Below are positions 25,919 to 33,884 of a stretch of 64,000 bases of DNA, piece by piece. The notes below the pieces were generated by a model, which saw nothing but the letters and a program-made list of their open reading frames with translations, was not told where the DNA came from and did not search any database. Each line of letters starts with the position of its first letter. The first letter of the stretch is position 1. Source of the DNA: Paenibacillus lignilyticus (GTDB taxonomy: Bacteria; Bacillota; Bacilli; Paenibacillales; Paenibacillaceae); assembly GCF_017942085.1 (NCBI RefSeq), contig NZ_JAGKSP010000007.1:62001-126000 (forward strand). Reading direction: 5' to 3'. The translations under genes and the position numbers were made by a program.

Positions 25919-27565
25919 ATGGACACGATGACGTTTGGGATAAAACAGCTGCTTGAGCGGCCGATATTTCGAGCCGCGAGGCTCGTTGCGGGGCGAGAAG
26001 GGATCCATCATCCGGTCGGCTGGGTGCATGTGCTTGAAATCACGAATGTGGCTCCGTATGTGAGTCCGAATGATTTGATTCTGACGACGGGCCTGTGGCT
26101 GAAGCAGAACGAGCAGGAACGGTTTGCCTATATGAAGCAGCTGATCGACCAGCAGGCGGCAGGACTATGCATCGAGATGGGGACCACCGTCGATAACATT
26201 CCGAAGGAAATTGTGGAGCTGGCGGACCTGCATCATTTTCCGCTCATTGTGTTCGAGCAGCCGGTGCGGTTTGTTGAGATTACGCAGGATATTCATGCCC
26301 TGATCATCAACAGGCAGCATCAATTTCTGAAGGAGCTGGAAGTTTATTCGCGAAAGCTGCAGCGATTGACGCTCGAGAGTACCGGGATCGCGCAAATTTT
26401 GAAAGCCTTCCACGAACAATCGGCCAGGCAGGTGCTGTATTTCTCGTCGCTCGACCACAGCATTTTCTTCCCTGCATTGACGACGAAAGCATCGGGTCCG
26501 ATTTCGAGCTTCCTGCAGCGGCAAATGGATACGAAGGCGCTCTCTGCGAAGGACGTCTCCATTCTGTCTATGAATGCACAGCAACTGCTCGTTGTGGAGC
26601 CTGTTATTTGCTTCGGCCAGACGTTCTCCTACGTTGGCGTACTTTTGCACAATCGCGCCGAGATTACCGAATCGCTGACGCTGCTGCTTGATTACACCAC
26701 GAAGGCCGTTGCCGCGATTACGCTGCGCACCGAGTTTCTGGAAGAGAAGATGTCTCGCGACCATAACGAATTCATCCTGGATCTTATGAACAACCGCATT
26801 GAGAACGAGGACCAGGCACAATCCCGAATGGGGCTTCGTCAGCTGAACAAAGGCGAGTATTTGTTCGCCGGCGGCATTATTGAAATTCAGCATACGGCTG
26901 ACATCGAACCGATTACCATTGAGGCCGATAAGCAGGATATGCTCATCTTGGTTCGGCAGCTGCTGAAGAAGCATGGGCTGTACAATCTGGTTATGATCCA
27001 GAACAATCGCATCTATATGCTCTGCGCCAAAGACGCGCTGCATAAAGAATCGCATGACAACTTCCAAACGACGCTCATGCGGCTTGCGGAGGAATTACGA
27101 GCCTCTGCCCACGAGCCGACGAAATCATTAAAGCTCCATGCCGGCTTCGGCAAGCTGCGCACGCAAATCGTGGAATCCTCCAGAAGCTTCGAAGAAGCGC
27201 AGCAGGTGATTGACGTTGCGCGAAATGTAGCGACGCAAGAGGGCTGCATTTTCTATGACCGACTGGGTGTGTACCAGCTGCTGAAGGCCGTTCCGAAGTT
27301 ATCCTTCCTCGCTTCCTATGTGGAAGACCATTTAGGAGCGCTTATCGCCTATGATAAGGAGCATCATCTGCAGCTTATAGAGACGTTGGATGTTTATTTG
27401 GCTTGCATGGGCTCGAAGCAAGAGACGGCGGCGAAGCTTCACATCCACCGGCAGACGCTCTATAATCGATTAGAAAAGCTCAGCTCGCTGCTGGGAGAAG
27501 ACTTCCTGGAAGCCGATAAACGGCGCTGTCTGGAGATGGCGCTTGTTGCCTATAAGCTGAAGTAA
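25919..27565 (+). CDS. adeR: PucR-family transcriptional regulator, AdeR-like
   Basis: A 548-residue regulator. The N-terminal PucR domain (about 8-125) contains LLERPIFRAARLVAGREG and PYVSPNDLILTTGLW; the middle is a GGDEF-like degenerate sensor region (about 290-440). The C-terminal helix-turn-helix of the PucR/CdaR type is ETAAKLHIHRQTLYNRLEKL near residues 500-520. AAGGGTG precedes the ATG. Position, divergent from ald, matches AdeR of Bacillus, which activates ald in response to alanine. It is followed after 13 nt by an MFS transporter that it may also control. Confidence 0.88.
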   Translation: MDTMTFGIKQLLERPIFRAARLVAGREGIHHPVGWVHVLEITNVAPYVSPNDLILTTGLWLKQNEQERFAYMKQLIDQQAAGLCIEMGTTVDNIPKEIVELADLHHFPLIVFEQPVRFVEITQDIHALIINRQHQFLKELEVYSRKLQRLTLESTGIAQILKAFHEQSARQVLYFSSLDHSIFFPALTTKASGPISSFLQRQMDTKALSAKDVSILSMNAQQLLVVEPVICFGQTFSYVGVLLHNRAEITESLTLLLDYTTKAVAAITLRTEFLEEKMSRDHNEFILDLMNNRIENEDQAQSRMGLRQLNKGEYLFAGGIIEIQHTADIEPITIEADKQDMLILVRQLLKKHGLYNLVMIQNNRIYMLCAKDALHKESHDNFQTTLMRLAEELRASAHEPTKSLKLHAGFGKLRTQIVESSRSFEEAQQVIDVARNVATQEGCIFYDRLGVYQLLKAVPKLSFLASYVEDHLGALIAYDKEHHLQLIETLDVYLACMGSKQETAAKLHIHRQTLYNRLEKLSSLLGEDFLEADKRRCLEMALVAYKLK

Positions 27566-27578
27566 GGAGATGCGGGGA

Positions 27579-28838
27579 ATGAAGTCATCCAGGTTGTATT
27601 ATGGCTGGGTAGTGGTCGGCATTGTGTTTCTGACGCTGCTCGTTTCGGCGGCAATCAATTCCGTGCCCAGCGTTCTCATGCTGCCGCTTGAGAAGGAATT
27701 CGGCTGGGATCGGAGCGCGGTATCCGGCGCGATCTCCATTCGCATCCTGCTATACGGGTTAATGGGGCCGTTCGCCGCAGCGTTTATGGCGAGATATGGG
27801 GTACGCAAAATCATGGTGATCTCGATGCTGCTGCTCATCGTCAGCTTGTCGCTTACCCCGATCATGACGTCGATTTGGCAGATGACGCTCCTGTGGGGCA
27901 TTATGGTCGGGATCGGAACCGGATCTTTAGCCAATGTGCTCGGCGTTACGATTGCCGGCCGTTGGTTTGTCACGCATAAAGGACTCGTAATCGGCATGCT
28001 CACCGCGAGTGCGGCTACCGGCCAGCTGCTCTTCCTGCCGCTGCTGGCTAAGCTGACGGAGGATATCGGTTGGCGGACCGCTGTATATACGGTTGTAGGT
28101 GTGTTGGCTGTACTGACGCCGATTGTCGGGATCTGGATGCGAAACCATCCTTATGATGTAGGGGCATCCGCGCTGGGTACAACGGAAGTGGTGAAGCCTG
28201 TACCGTTTACCGGTAATTTGTTCTTCACTCCGATTCAGACCTTGCTGAGCGCCGCACGCAGCGGAACATTCTGGCTGCTCGCCGGCACGTTCTTCTTCTG
28301 CGGTTTCTCCACAAACGGACTCATCGGGACGCATCTGATACCGGCTTGCGGCGATTACGGCATCCCGCTTGTAACCGCGGCAGGGCTGCTGTCGTTGATG
28401 GGGCTGTTCGATCTTGTCGGCACCACGCTGTCGGGCTGGCTGTCCGATCGTTTCGACAGTCGCTGGCTCCTGTTCTGGTATTATGGCCTGCGCGGACTTT
28501 CGCTCATCTTCTTGCCCTATGCGCTTGGCATGGGCTATATGCAGCTCACCGTCTTCGCCGTCTTCTACGGCCTCGACTGGATCGCGACGGTTCCGCCGAC
28601 CGCGAAGCTGGCCTCCGATACCTTCGGCAAAGAGAAGGCCGGCATGATCTTCGGCTGGGTTGTCGTGGCGCATCAAGCCGGCGCTTCGCTTGCGGCCTAC
28701 GAAGCGGGGCTGCTGCGCGTTTGGCTCGGCAGCTACACGGTGCCTTTCGTCATGTCCGGCTTCCTCTGCTTACTGGCCGCGCTGATGGCGCTGCGTATTC
28801 GCCGTGCCAGAGCTGCCGCGATTCAGGTGGCCTCCTAA
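27579..28838 (+). CDS. MFS transporter, oxalate/formate-antiporter-like (OFA/YbfB group)
   Basis: A 419-residue integral membrane protein with 12 predicted helices, starting YYGWVVVGIVFLTLL as in the OFA and monocarboxylate branches of the major facilitator superfamily. Loop motifs include ARYGVRKIM after helix 2 and SGWLSDRFDSRW after helix 8. The ATG at 27579 has AAGGAG 9 nt upstream, whereas the ATG at 27570 is too close to it. It follows adeR after 13 nt and is followed by a strong terminator, so the two form an operon. An amino-acid or organic-acid substrate such as alanine or pyruvate is a guess from context only. Confidence 0.88.
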   Translation: MKSSRLYYGWVVVGIVFLTLLVSAAINSVPSVLMLPLEKEFGWDRSAVSGAISIRILLYGLMGPFAAAFMARYGVRKIMVISMLLLIVSLSLTPIMTSIWQMTLLWGIMVGIGTGSLANVLGVTIAGRWFVTHKGLVIGMLTASAATGQLLFLPLLAKLTEDIGWRTAVYTVVGVLAVLTPIVGIWMRNHPYDVGASALGTTEVVKPVPFTGNLFFTPIQTLLSAARSGTFWLLAGTFFFCGFSTNGLIGTHLIPACGDYGIPLVTAAGLLSLMGLFDLVGTTLSGWLSDRFDSRWLLFWYYGLRGLSLIFLPYALGMGYMQLTVFAVFYGLDWIATVPPTAKLASDTFGKEKAGMIFGWVVVAHQAGASLAAYEAGLLRVWLGSYTVPFVMSGFLCLLAALMALRIRRARAAAIQVAS

Positions 28839-28855
28839 ACGAAACGGATTCATCA

Positions 28856-28893
28856 AAGAAGCCTTCTTCCCGGTAAGGGAAGAAGGCTTCTTT
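28856..28893. terminator. Bidirectional terminator between the MFS and LytTR genes
   Basis: AAGAAGCCTTCTTCCC pairs with GGGAAGAAGGCTTCTT over GGTAA, with T and A flanks. It serves two convergent units. Confidence 0.85.
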
Positions 28894-28903
28894 ATGGTTC
28901 AAT

Positions 28904-29302
28904 CTATGTTGTCGATAATCCGCCGGTCAGATCATTCCGAATCGCAGGTGATTCTGCAGCGCTGCAGAGTCGCTCTACTTCCTTCAGATGTGCGCCGGAA
29001 ACAGGTGCGCTTGGTGAGTCACTATTAACGGGTTTCTTTACAAAGTATAACCGCTGCTGGATTTCATCGAAAAATTCGACTTGGTCCATTTGAACGACGT
29101 AACAACGATCGACTTTCTTAAAACCTTCGCCTACTAAGAAGCGCTCATGCTCTTCAAACGTAGAAATTTGACTGTAAAGACCTTCTCTTGTTTGATAGTA
29201 TACCTCGCCGCGGTAGCTGCGCATAAGAAGAACGTCCTCAAGATCAATAAAAACGATATCGAACTCTTTTTTATTGTATCTTTTTACGACTGGAATCTTC
29301 AT
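28904..29302 (-). CDS. Stand-alone LytTR DNA-binding regulator
   Basis: A 132-residue protein whose first 95 residues are a LytTR domain: VFIDLEDVLLMRSYRGEVYY, then STFEEHERFL and GFKKVDRCYVVQMDQVEFF, which corresponds to the family signature GFxRIHRSYLVNL. The last 35 residues are a polar tail. No receiver domain is present, so phosphorylation by a kinase is not the input. The ATG lies one base after the stop of the peptide gene at 29304 (TAATATG), giving strong translational coupling. It is the last gene of the three-gene operon and probably binds the direct repeat at 30209-30236. Confidence 0.88.
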   Translation of the reverse strand: MKIPVVKRYNKKEFDIVFIDLEDVLLMRSYRGEVYYQTREGLYSQISTFEEHERFLVGEGFKKVDRCYVVQMDQVEFFDEIQQRLYFVKKPVNSDSPSAPVSGAHLKEVERLCSAAESPAIRNDLTGGLSTT

Positions 29303-29303
29303 A

Positions 29304-29435
29304 TTACACGCCCTTTTTTCTTAATTCATTTGGAATGCGCGGGTTGTGGAGCAGGAAATAAGATCCTGTCAGTACAAACAAGGATGAAACGCCGATAATG
29401 GCTGCCGCCAACATTTGGTAGGCTCTTTTTTGCAT
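29304..29435 (-). CDS. AgrD-like cyclic lactone autoinducer pro-peptide
   Basis: A 43-residue ORF with an excellent ribosome site (AAGGAGGTGA, complement of 29441-29450). The N-terminal half is an amphipathic/hydrophobic leader (MQKRAYQMLAAAIIGVSSLF). The C-terminal half carries HNPRIPNELRKK, matching the conserved HxPxxPxEL recognition region of AgrD-type precursors. The segment between, T23-G-S-Y-F-L-L-H30, is the likely signal core. It has no cysteine, so any ring must be a lactone through Ser25 rather than a thiolactone. It sits 34 nt after the membrane-protein gene and 1 nt before the LytTR gene. Family assignment is from the leader and C-terminal pattern. Confidence 0.8.
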   Translation of the reverse strand: MQKRAYQMLAAAIIGVSSLFVLTGSYFLLHNPRIPNELRKKGV

Positions 29436-29469
29436 CGCTATCACCTCCTTATCAGAGTAATAACGAGAC

Positions 29470-30132
29470 CTATTTAGCGTCTTCTTTGTCTTTTCTTATG
29501 GAGTAATGCAGAAATAGGGGGATCGTTAGTAGAAAAATGACACTTGCGACAATCGCATAATCTTTATAGTTTCCTCGCAGGATGAGTCCGGCGCCGGCAG
29601 CGATGACGAGACTGGATACGACAACGACGAGCAGTATCGCGTTGGTTCCCGTAATCGTGACGTTCGCGCGATGAGAGGCCGGTACATAATCATAACCCCA
29701 ATGCTTGATATAGATGGTTCTGCTGATCGCGAACACGATTGCCGCCGACAGCAGCTGCACCGATGCGGCTAGAATAGGGGTGCCGGCTACAAGCTCCAGC
29801 GGAGTGCCGGATAGGGAAAGTCCGAGAAGCGTCAGCCCCTGTATGGCGAATCCGACTATGAATGCTGCGGCGTTCATAATGAGAGAATAATAGATTGGAA
29901 CCCGGAACAAGACCCATAAGACAATAACTAACATCCCGAGCTGTATATAGGAAGAGATATCTCCGATTTCAGGAATAAGCCGTGTGAAGTACGAAACCTG
30001 ACTCATCATGAGCGAGACAATCAAAGTGATATTTAGCCGTTCTGTCACGGGAAAGCGGAATAAGGTGAACATTAAAACGAAAACCGAAAAGTATTCTACC
30101 GATGATCCCAAGATGAAGTATAAATAGTTCAT
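29470..30132 (-). CDS. Seven-helix membrane protein of the AgrD/LytTR operon
   Basis: A 220-residue protein with about seven transmembrane segments and a short charged tail (RKDKEDAK). Its plan (short loops, no large domain) resembles the membrane sensor part of AgrC-type kinases without the kinase. It is not AgrB: it contains no cysteine at all, while AgrB peptidases need a His/Cys pair. A conserved-looking loop KHWGYDYVPASHRAN precedes helix 6. It is the first gene of the operon, with GGAGGGAAAA before the ATG. A role as receptor, exporter or immunity-like partner for the peptide is inference. Confidence 0.75.
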   Translation of the reverse strand: MNYLYFILGSSVEYFSVFVLMFTLFRFPVTERLNITLIVSLMMSQVSYFTRLIPEIGDISSYIQLGMLVIVLWVLFRVPIYYSLIMNAAAFIVGFAIQGLTLLGLSLSGTPLELVAGTPILAASVQLLSAAIVFAISRTIYIKHWGYDYVPASHRANVTITGTNAILLVVVVSSLVIAAGAGLILRGNYKDYAIVASVIFLLTIPLFLHYSIRKDKEDAK

Positions 30133-30180
30133 AGTACCGCTTTTCCCTCCTAAGTTAGTATTATAAGGCCATATAGCTTC

Positions 30181-30236
30181 ATTTTACCATGTCTCAAGGA
30201 ATAGATTTGACATTTTTCTTTTGACTTACGACATTT
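30181..30236 (-). promoter_or_regulatory. Operon promoter with LytTR-type direct repeat
   Basis: On the minus strand AAATGTC occurs at 30236-30230 and again at 30215-30209, exactly 21 bp apart. That equals the 9-bp repeat plus 12-bp spacer spacing of LytTR operators. The nearer copy abuts the -35 position of a TAAAAT -10 at 30186-30181, whose -35 is poor. This is the layout of an activated promoter. The start codon is at 30132. Confidence 0.6.
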
Positions 30237-30327
30237 GGACTAGTTGATTCCATTATATCAGAAGCAAAATGCATATAAACGAAATAAATACGACAAAAAG
30301 AGACATAACTTCCCGCGCTGTGTAAGC

Positions 30328-30367
30328 AAAAAAGACACGGCCCGCAGGATGTGCGAGGCCGTGTCTC
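30328..30367 (-). terminator. Terminator of the VOC gene
   Basis: On the minus strand AGACACGGCC pairs with GGCCGTGTCT and is followed by TTTTTTT. Confidence 0.8.
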
Positions 30368-30388
30368 TTGGTCATAACTAGGTGCATG

Positions 30389-30814
30389 CTATTGGTGCAT
30401 ATTCGTGTAAAGCTGCCATGTAACGCCGAATTTATCCGTGATAACCGCATAGCCCGGGCTGAAATGCGTTTCAATTAGCGGCACGCTGACTTGGCCGCCT
30501 TGTTCGAGTGCGGCGAACGCTTGCTTGGATGTGTCTACATCGTCCGTGCACAGGCAAATTGTAACTTGGTTGCCTAGCTGATGAGGCGTACCCGGGAAGG
30601 CATCGGAGAACATAAGGTCTGTCTGGCCGACCTTAATGGTTGCATGACCGATCAGGCTCTTCGCTTCTTCCGGAAGCGGCATCTCCGGGTTCTGCGGCAT
30701 CTCGCCAAAGGTCTGCATGACGACTACTTCCGCATGTAAAGCTTCTTGGTAAAATGCAATGGCTTCCGCCGCGTTGCCGTTCATAACCAGATAAGGGACC
30801 AACATGGTGATCAT
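30389..30814 (-). CDS. VOC-superfamily protein (PhnB/glyoxalase-like)
   Basis: A 141-residue vicinal-oxygen-chelate fold protein of the PhnB-like group. MLVPYLVMNGNAAEAIAFYQEAL opens the first beta-alpha-beta-beta-beta unit; GQTDLMFSDAFPG and KFGVTWQLYTN close the second. These small proteins bind metals or antibiotics or are demethylase-like; the exact function is unknown. AAAGGAGCGA precedes the ATG. Single-gene unit with its own terminator. Confidence 0.88.
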   Translation of the reverse strand: MITMLVPYLVMNGNAAEAIAFYQEALHAEVVVMQTFGEMPQNPEMPLPEEAKSLIGHATIKVGQTDLMFSDAFPGTPHQLGNQVTICLCTDDVDTSKQAFAALEQGGQVSVPLIETHFSPGYAVITDKFGVTWQLYTNMHQ

Positions 30815-30929
30815 CTTATAATCGCTCCTTTGTTATTGGGATGGCCATATCAGTATGGCCCATAGGTTCATCATACAATACCGAACATATGTTTGCAATA
30901 TTGCAATCTTTTTTGTAAGGGCTGCCGGC

Positions 30930-30968
30930 TTGGTGACAGACTTCATGTCACCAATAGGGTGATATAAT
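30930..30968 (+). promoter_or_regulatory. Operator and promoter of the WYL regulator
   Basis: A perfect 9-bp inverted repeat TTGGTGACA-(7)-TGTCACCAA at 30930-30954 overlaps the -35 position of TATAAT at 30963-30968. The gene starts 22 nt further on. The layout suggests autorepression by the product of the gene. Confidence 0.6.
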
Positions 30969-30990
30969 GAGGTTGAAATGAGGGATGACA

Positions 30991-31944
30991 GTGAAGCGGA
31001 TGGACCGACTGATGGCGATCCTCATCGCGCTGCAGCAAGAGCCGGCAACGGCCAAACGATTGGCGGACAAATTCGAAGTGACGAAACGGACGATTCTGCG
31101 GGACATGCAGTCGCTCGCCGAGATGGGGATTCCCTTGTATGCGGTATCGGGTCCATCGGGAGGCTTTCGGTTAATGGAGAGCTTCCGGCTGCCGCCGCTG
31201 CAGCTGGATTCCGGCGAAGCTTTATCCGTCCTCTTCGCACTTCGCAGTTTGACGAGGATGGCCGATACGCCGTTTCGGCAGGCAAGATGGACGGTGATGG
31301 ATAAGCTAAAGGCCATTATGCCGGAGCAGACTTTGGCGCATATCGAGTCCATGCTTGATTATGTCGAGGTCGAGGTGCCGCAGCGCAGCGTCAAATCCCC
31401 GTTCTTGTCCAACTTGTTGGCTTACACTGCAGATTCGAACTGGCTTCGCGTGCTGTACCGTTCGGAGAAGCAAACCCGCTGGTTAGAGCTGTGGCCCCGC
31501 AAAATGTATGCTGCGCATGGGTATTGGTACTGCGAGGCGTATTCGATTAATCATGGCGAGCAGCGGACATTTCGAGTGGATCGCTTCGAAGCGATCGAGC
31601 TCATGGAGGTGCCGGGCGAAGAAGCGGTGCGATTGACTCGGGAAGCCGAGCGTGCGGTCGACGGAGATGAGGGTTCCACCCGCATCATTGCGGAGTTAAC
31701 CTACCGGGGAGCGCTATTGGCCGAGCAAGACTTCCATATTGGTGACAGCGTGAAACAAGTCTCGGATGAGAGCTGGGAGCTGGATTTCATGTGCCCGGCT
31801 TCGGAATGGCAGTGGGCGCTCAAGTTTTTCTATGGGCTTGGCATGGATGCTGAAGTGAAGGAGCCCCGGCATTTGCGGGAGGAGCTGCTTCGGATGGCGA
31901 GGGAAGTATATGACCGATACAGCCAAGGGAAAACAGATGAGTAG
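30991..31944 (+). CDS. HTH-WYL (YafY-type) transcriptional regulator
   Basis: A 317-residue regulator. The N-terminal winged helix (about 1-55) reads ATAKRLADKFEVTKRTILRD and GGFRL; the middle and C-terminal part is a WYL domain (about 140-300), recognisable in WLRVLYRSEKQTRWLELWPRKMYA and YWYCEAYS. WYL domains bind small ligands or nucleic acid and control many defence and stress genes. GTG 30991 is preferred because AGGG lies 6 nt upstream; ATG 30985 is too close to it. The palindrome at 30930-30954 probably mediates autoregulation. The toroid-fold gene at 31975 follows after 30 nt. Confidence 0.88.
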   Translation: MKRMDRLMAILIALQQEPATAKRLADKFEVTKRTILRDMQSLAEMGIPLYAVSGPSGGFRLMESFRLPPLQLDSGEALSVLFALRSLTRMADTPFRQARWTVMDKLKAIMPEQTLAHIESMLDYVEVEVPQRSVKSPFLSNLLAYTADSNWLRVLYRSEKQTRWLELWPRKMYAAHGYWYCEAYSINHGEQRTFRVDRFEAIELMEVPGEEAVRLTREAERAVDGDEGSTRIIAELTYRGALLAEQDFHIGDSVKQVSDESWELDFMCPASEWQWALKFFYGLGMDAEVKEPRHLREELLRMAREVYDRYSQGKTDE

Positions 31945-31974
31945 GGATACCTATTTTAGAGGAGGTTGTTCAGG

Positions 31975-32859
31975 ATGGGGAAGAACGAAATTCTCGAGCG
32001 GGCAAAGTCATTTCTATACAAAAACGGCAGATTGATCGATCGGAGACGGTTTGAGTATCTCTTCGAGGGTGGGACAAAAGAAGCTGTCTTCAGCGCGCTT
32101 CGTGCTTACCGGAATGAAGACGGCGGTTTCGGACATGCGCTCGAGGCGGACATTCGCTGTCCGGAGAGCCAGCCAGTGCCGACTGAAATGGCATTCATGA
32201 TACTGGATGAGATAGGATACGGGGATCCGGGGCTGCTTGACGGAATTATCCGCTATGTGCGGAGCATTACGTTACCGGATGGCGGCGTTCCGTTCGTATT
32301 TCGCAGCGCGATGGCCTATCCGCATATGCCTTGGTGGGCGGCAGAACGGGATGATGTCGCTTCGATTAATCCAACCGGCCAACTAATCGGCATGTTATGC
32401 AAACAGCAAGTACGGACGGACATTTGGAAGGAAGAATGGTTTCAGCGAAACACCGCTTATATATGGCGCGCGTTCGAGCAGGAGAAACCGCATGGTTTTC
32501 ACGATGGCATCCAGTGGATAACGTTTCTGCAGCATACACCGGAGCAAGAGAAAGCAGCCCCCTATCTAGCTTGGATTGAGGAGTGGCTGCAGCAGCCCGG
32601 CATCATCGAGCGGGATCCGGAAGCGGAGGGTTACGTGCAGAAGGTGCTGGATTGGGCACCGCAGCGCAGCAGTTATGCCGGCAAAGTGATTTCAGAGGCC
32701 GAGCTGAATTGTCATCTTCAAGCCTTGATCGAGCAGCAGCGAGAGGATGGGGGCTGGGGCATCAGCTGGGAGCCTGTAGGTCCGGGCGCTGAAGCCGAAT
32801 GGCGCGGTTTCGTTACGGTGGAACGATTAAAGACGTTAAAATCTTATGGCATGTTGTAA
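31975..32859 (+). CDS. Terpenoid-cyclase/prenyltransferase-fold (alpha-alpha toroid) protein
   Basis: A 294-residue soluble protein with repeated motifs of the squalene-cyclase/protein-prenyltransferase toroid: ALRAYRNEDGGFGHALEADIR near residue 45, VRSITLPDGGVPFVF and LIEQQREDGGWGISWEP near residue 265, the last being a QW-like motif. It is far too short for a squalene-hopene cyclase (over 600 residues) and no DXDD motif is seen, so cyclase activity is unlikely. GAGGAGG lies 9 nt before ATG 31975. It probably forms an operon with the WYL regulator upstream and may be its target. Function unknown. Confidence 0.75.
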   Translation: MGKNEILERAKSFLYKNGRLIDRRRFEYLFEGGTKEAVFSALRAYRNEDGGFGHALEADIRCPESQPVPTEMAFMILDEIGYGDPGLLDGIIRYVRSITLPDGGVPFVFRSAMAYPHMPWWAAERDDVASINPTGQLIGMLCKQQVRTDIWKEEWFQRNTAYIWRAFEQEKPHGFHDGIQWITFLQHTPEQEKAAPYLAWIEEWLQQPGIIERDPEAEGYVQKVLDWAPQRSSYAGKVISEAELNCHLQALIEQQREDGGWGISWEPVGPGAEAEWRGFVTVERLKTLKSYGML

Positions 32860-33027
32860 ATCATTAATGGCGATCCGAGTAGGGAGGGGAACTTTCTGCT
32901 CGGATTTTTCTTGTGTTTATCTATGGTTTCATTTTGGAAACAAGGACACTTTAATGTGCCTACTTCTTGTGAAGTACCCTTTGTCGTATGATAAGCCCAT
33001 ACAACAAACAAGGGGAGAGTACAGCAA

Positions 33028-33387
33028 ATGAATATCGCATTATGGGTTGCTCAGATTCTACTGGCGCTTATGTTCTTGATGGGGGGGATGATGAAGACGT
33101 TCCAATACGAGAAGGTGAAAGCAAGCATGCCTTGGGCAAAAGATTCTTCCAGGGGATTCGTTCTTCTTATTGGCTTATCCGAGCTGCTCGCGGCCATCGG
33201 GTTTATCGTACCTCCTGCAACCGACATTCTGCCATGGCTGGCCGGCGTTGCTGCGATCGGAATCGCGGTCATTATGGCGTTGGCCATTGGGGTACATGCC
33301 AGAAGAGGAGAGAATCAAGCGATTGTGATGAACGTGGTTATTCTGGCGATTGCCGTTTTTATTGCGATCGGACGACTCGGTTCATAA
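33028..33387 (+). CDS. DoxX-like membrane protein
   Basis: A 119-residue protein with four hydrophobic helices of the DoxX/DoxX_2 family: ALWVAQILLALMFLMGGMMK, then GFVLLIGLSELLAAIGFIVP, LAGVAAIGIAVIMALAIGVH and VVILAIAVFIAIGR. The family's MGGxxK and G-x-x-E-x-x-x-x-I-G features are present. Such proteins are linked to redox stress or respiratory accessory roles. GGGGAGAG precedes the ATG, and a terminator follows. Monocistronic. Confidence 0.88.
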   Translation: MNIALWVAQILLALMFLMGGMMKTFQYEKVKASMPWAKDSSRGFVLLIGLSELLAAIGFIVPPATDILPWLAGVAAIGIAVIMALAIGVHARRGENQAIVMNVVILAIAVFIAIGRLGS

Positions 33388-33395
33388 GCATTGAA

Positions 33396-33434
33396 AAGCC
33401 GCCAAGCTCCGAAGGGGAGTCTGGCGGTTTTTTT
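33396..33434 (+). terminator. Terminator of the DoxX gene
   Basis: AGCCGCCA pairs with TGGCGGT around CTCC/GGAG, then TTTTTTT. It also lies just past the end of the convergent cupin gene. Confidence 0.75.
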
Positions 33435-33441
33435 GTGCGTG

Positions 33442-33867
33442 CTATTCGAGCAGTTCAGCTTTGTATTGCATGAACAAGGCTCGCATCGATTCGGAATCTC
33501 GCTGCTCCATCGCGTGAATCGCATCAATTAACGATTGAATGCGCTTGTTCATGATAATCAGATAGCGCGCAGGCTCAGGCGCCGGATTCCAGAATGTATG
33601 CTTCACGCCGCGCGGGGCCATGACGGCACTGCCGCCGGCAGCCTCCACGACGGAGTCGCCGATCCGGACCGCGAGCTTGCCTTCAAGCACATACCACGCT
33701 TCGTCATCCTCATGATGAATATGCAGCGGCGCAATGCGCATCGGCTCCATATCCGGCGGACAACCCTCGGCCGTCCATTCGGCAATTACCAGTTCAGCCC
33801 CGAAGGGGGATAGGGCTTGCCCTAGCAAAGGCAAGGCAGTGATAGGGATGTTCGTTGATTCAGACAT
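33442..33867 (-). CDS. Cupin-domain protein
   Basis: A 141-residue protein with a single cupin barrel: PLHIHHEDDEAWYVLEGKL is motif 1 (two His and a Glu as metal ligands) and PRGVKHTFWNP is motif 2 with the last His. The C-terminal helix (about 105-140) is charged. Probably a small metal-dependent enzyme or sugar-binding protein; no substrate can be named. It starts 17 nt after the phosphotransferase stop, with GGGAGG upstream, so it is the second gene of that operon. Confidence 0.85.
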   Translation of the reverse strand: MSESTNIPITALPLLGQALSPFGAELVIAEWTAEGCPPDMEPMRIAPLHIHHEDDEAWYVLEGKLAVRIGDSVVEAAGGSAVMAPRGVKHTFWNPAPEPARYLIIMNKRIQSLIDAIHAMEQRDSESMRALFMQYKAELLE

Positions 33868-33884
33868 GATGGCGGCCTCCCGGT

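Noticed and set aside
26165..27067. 300-codon minus-strand open frame
   Set aside because: Antisense to adeR and without a recognisable domain.
29470..30132. AgrB-type peptidase
   Set aside because: The protein has no cysteine, so the required His/Cys catalytic pair cannot exist.
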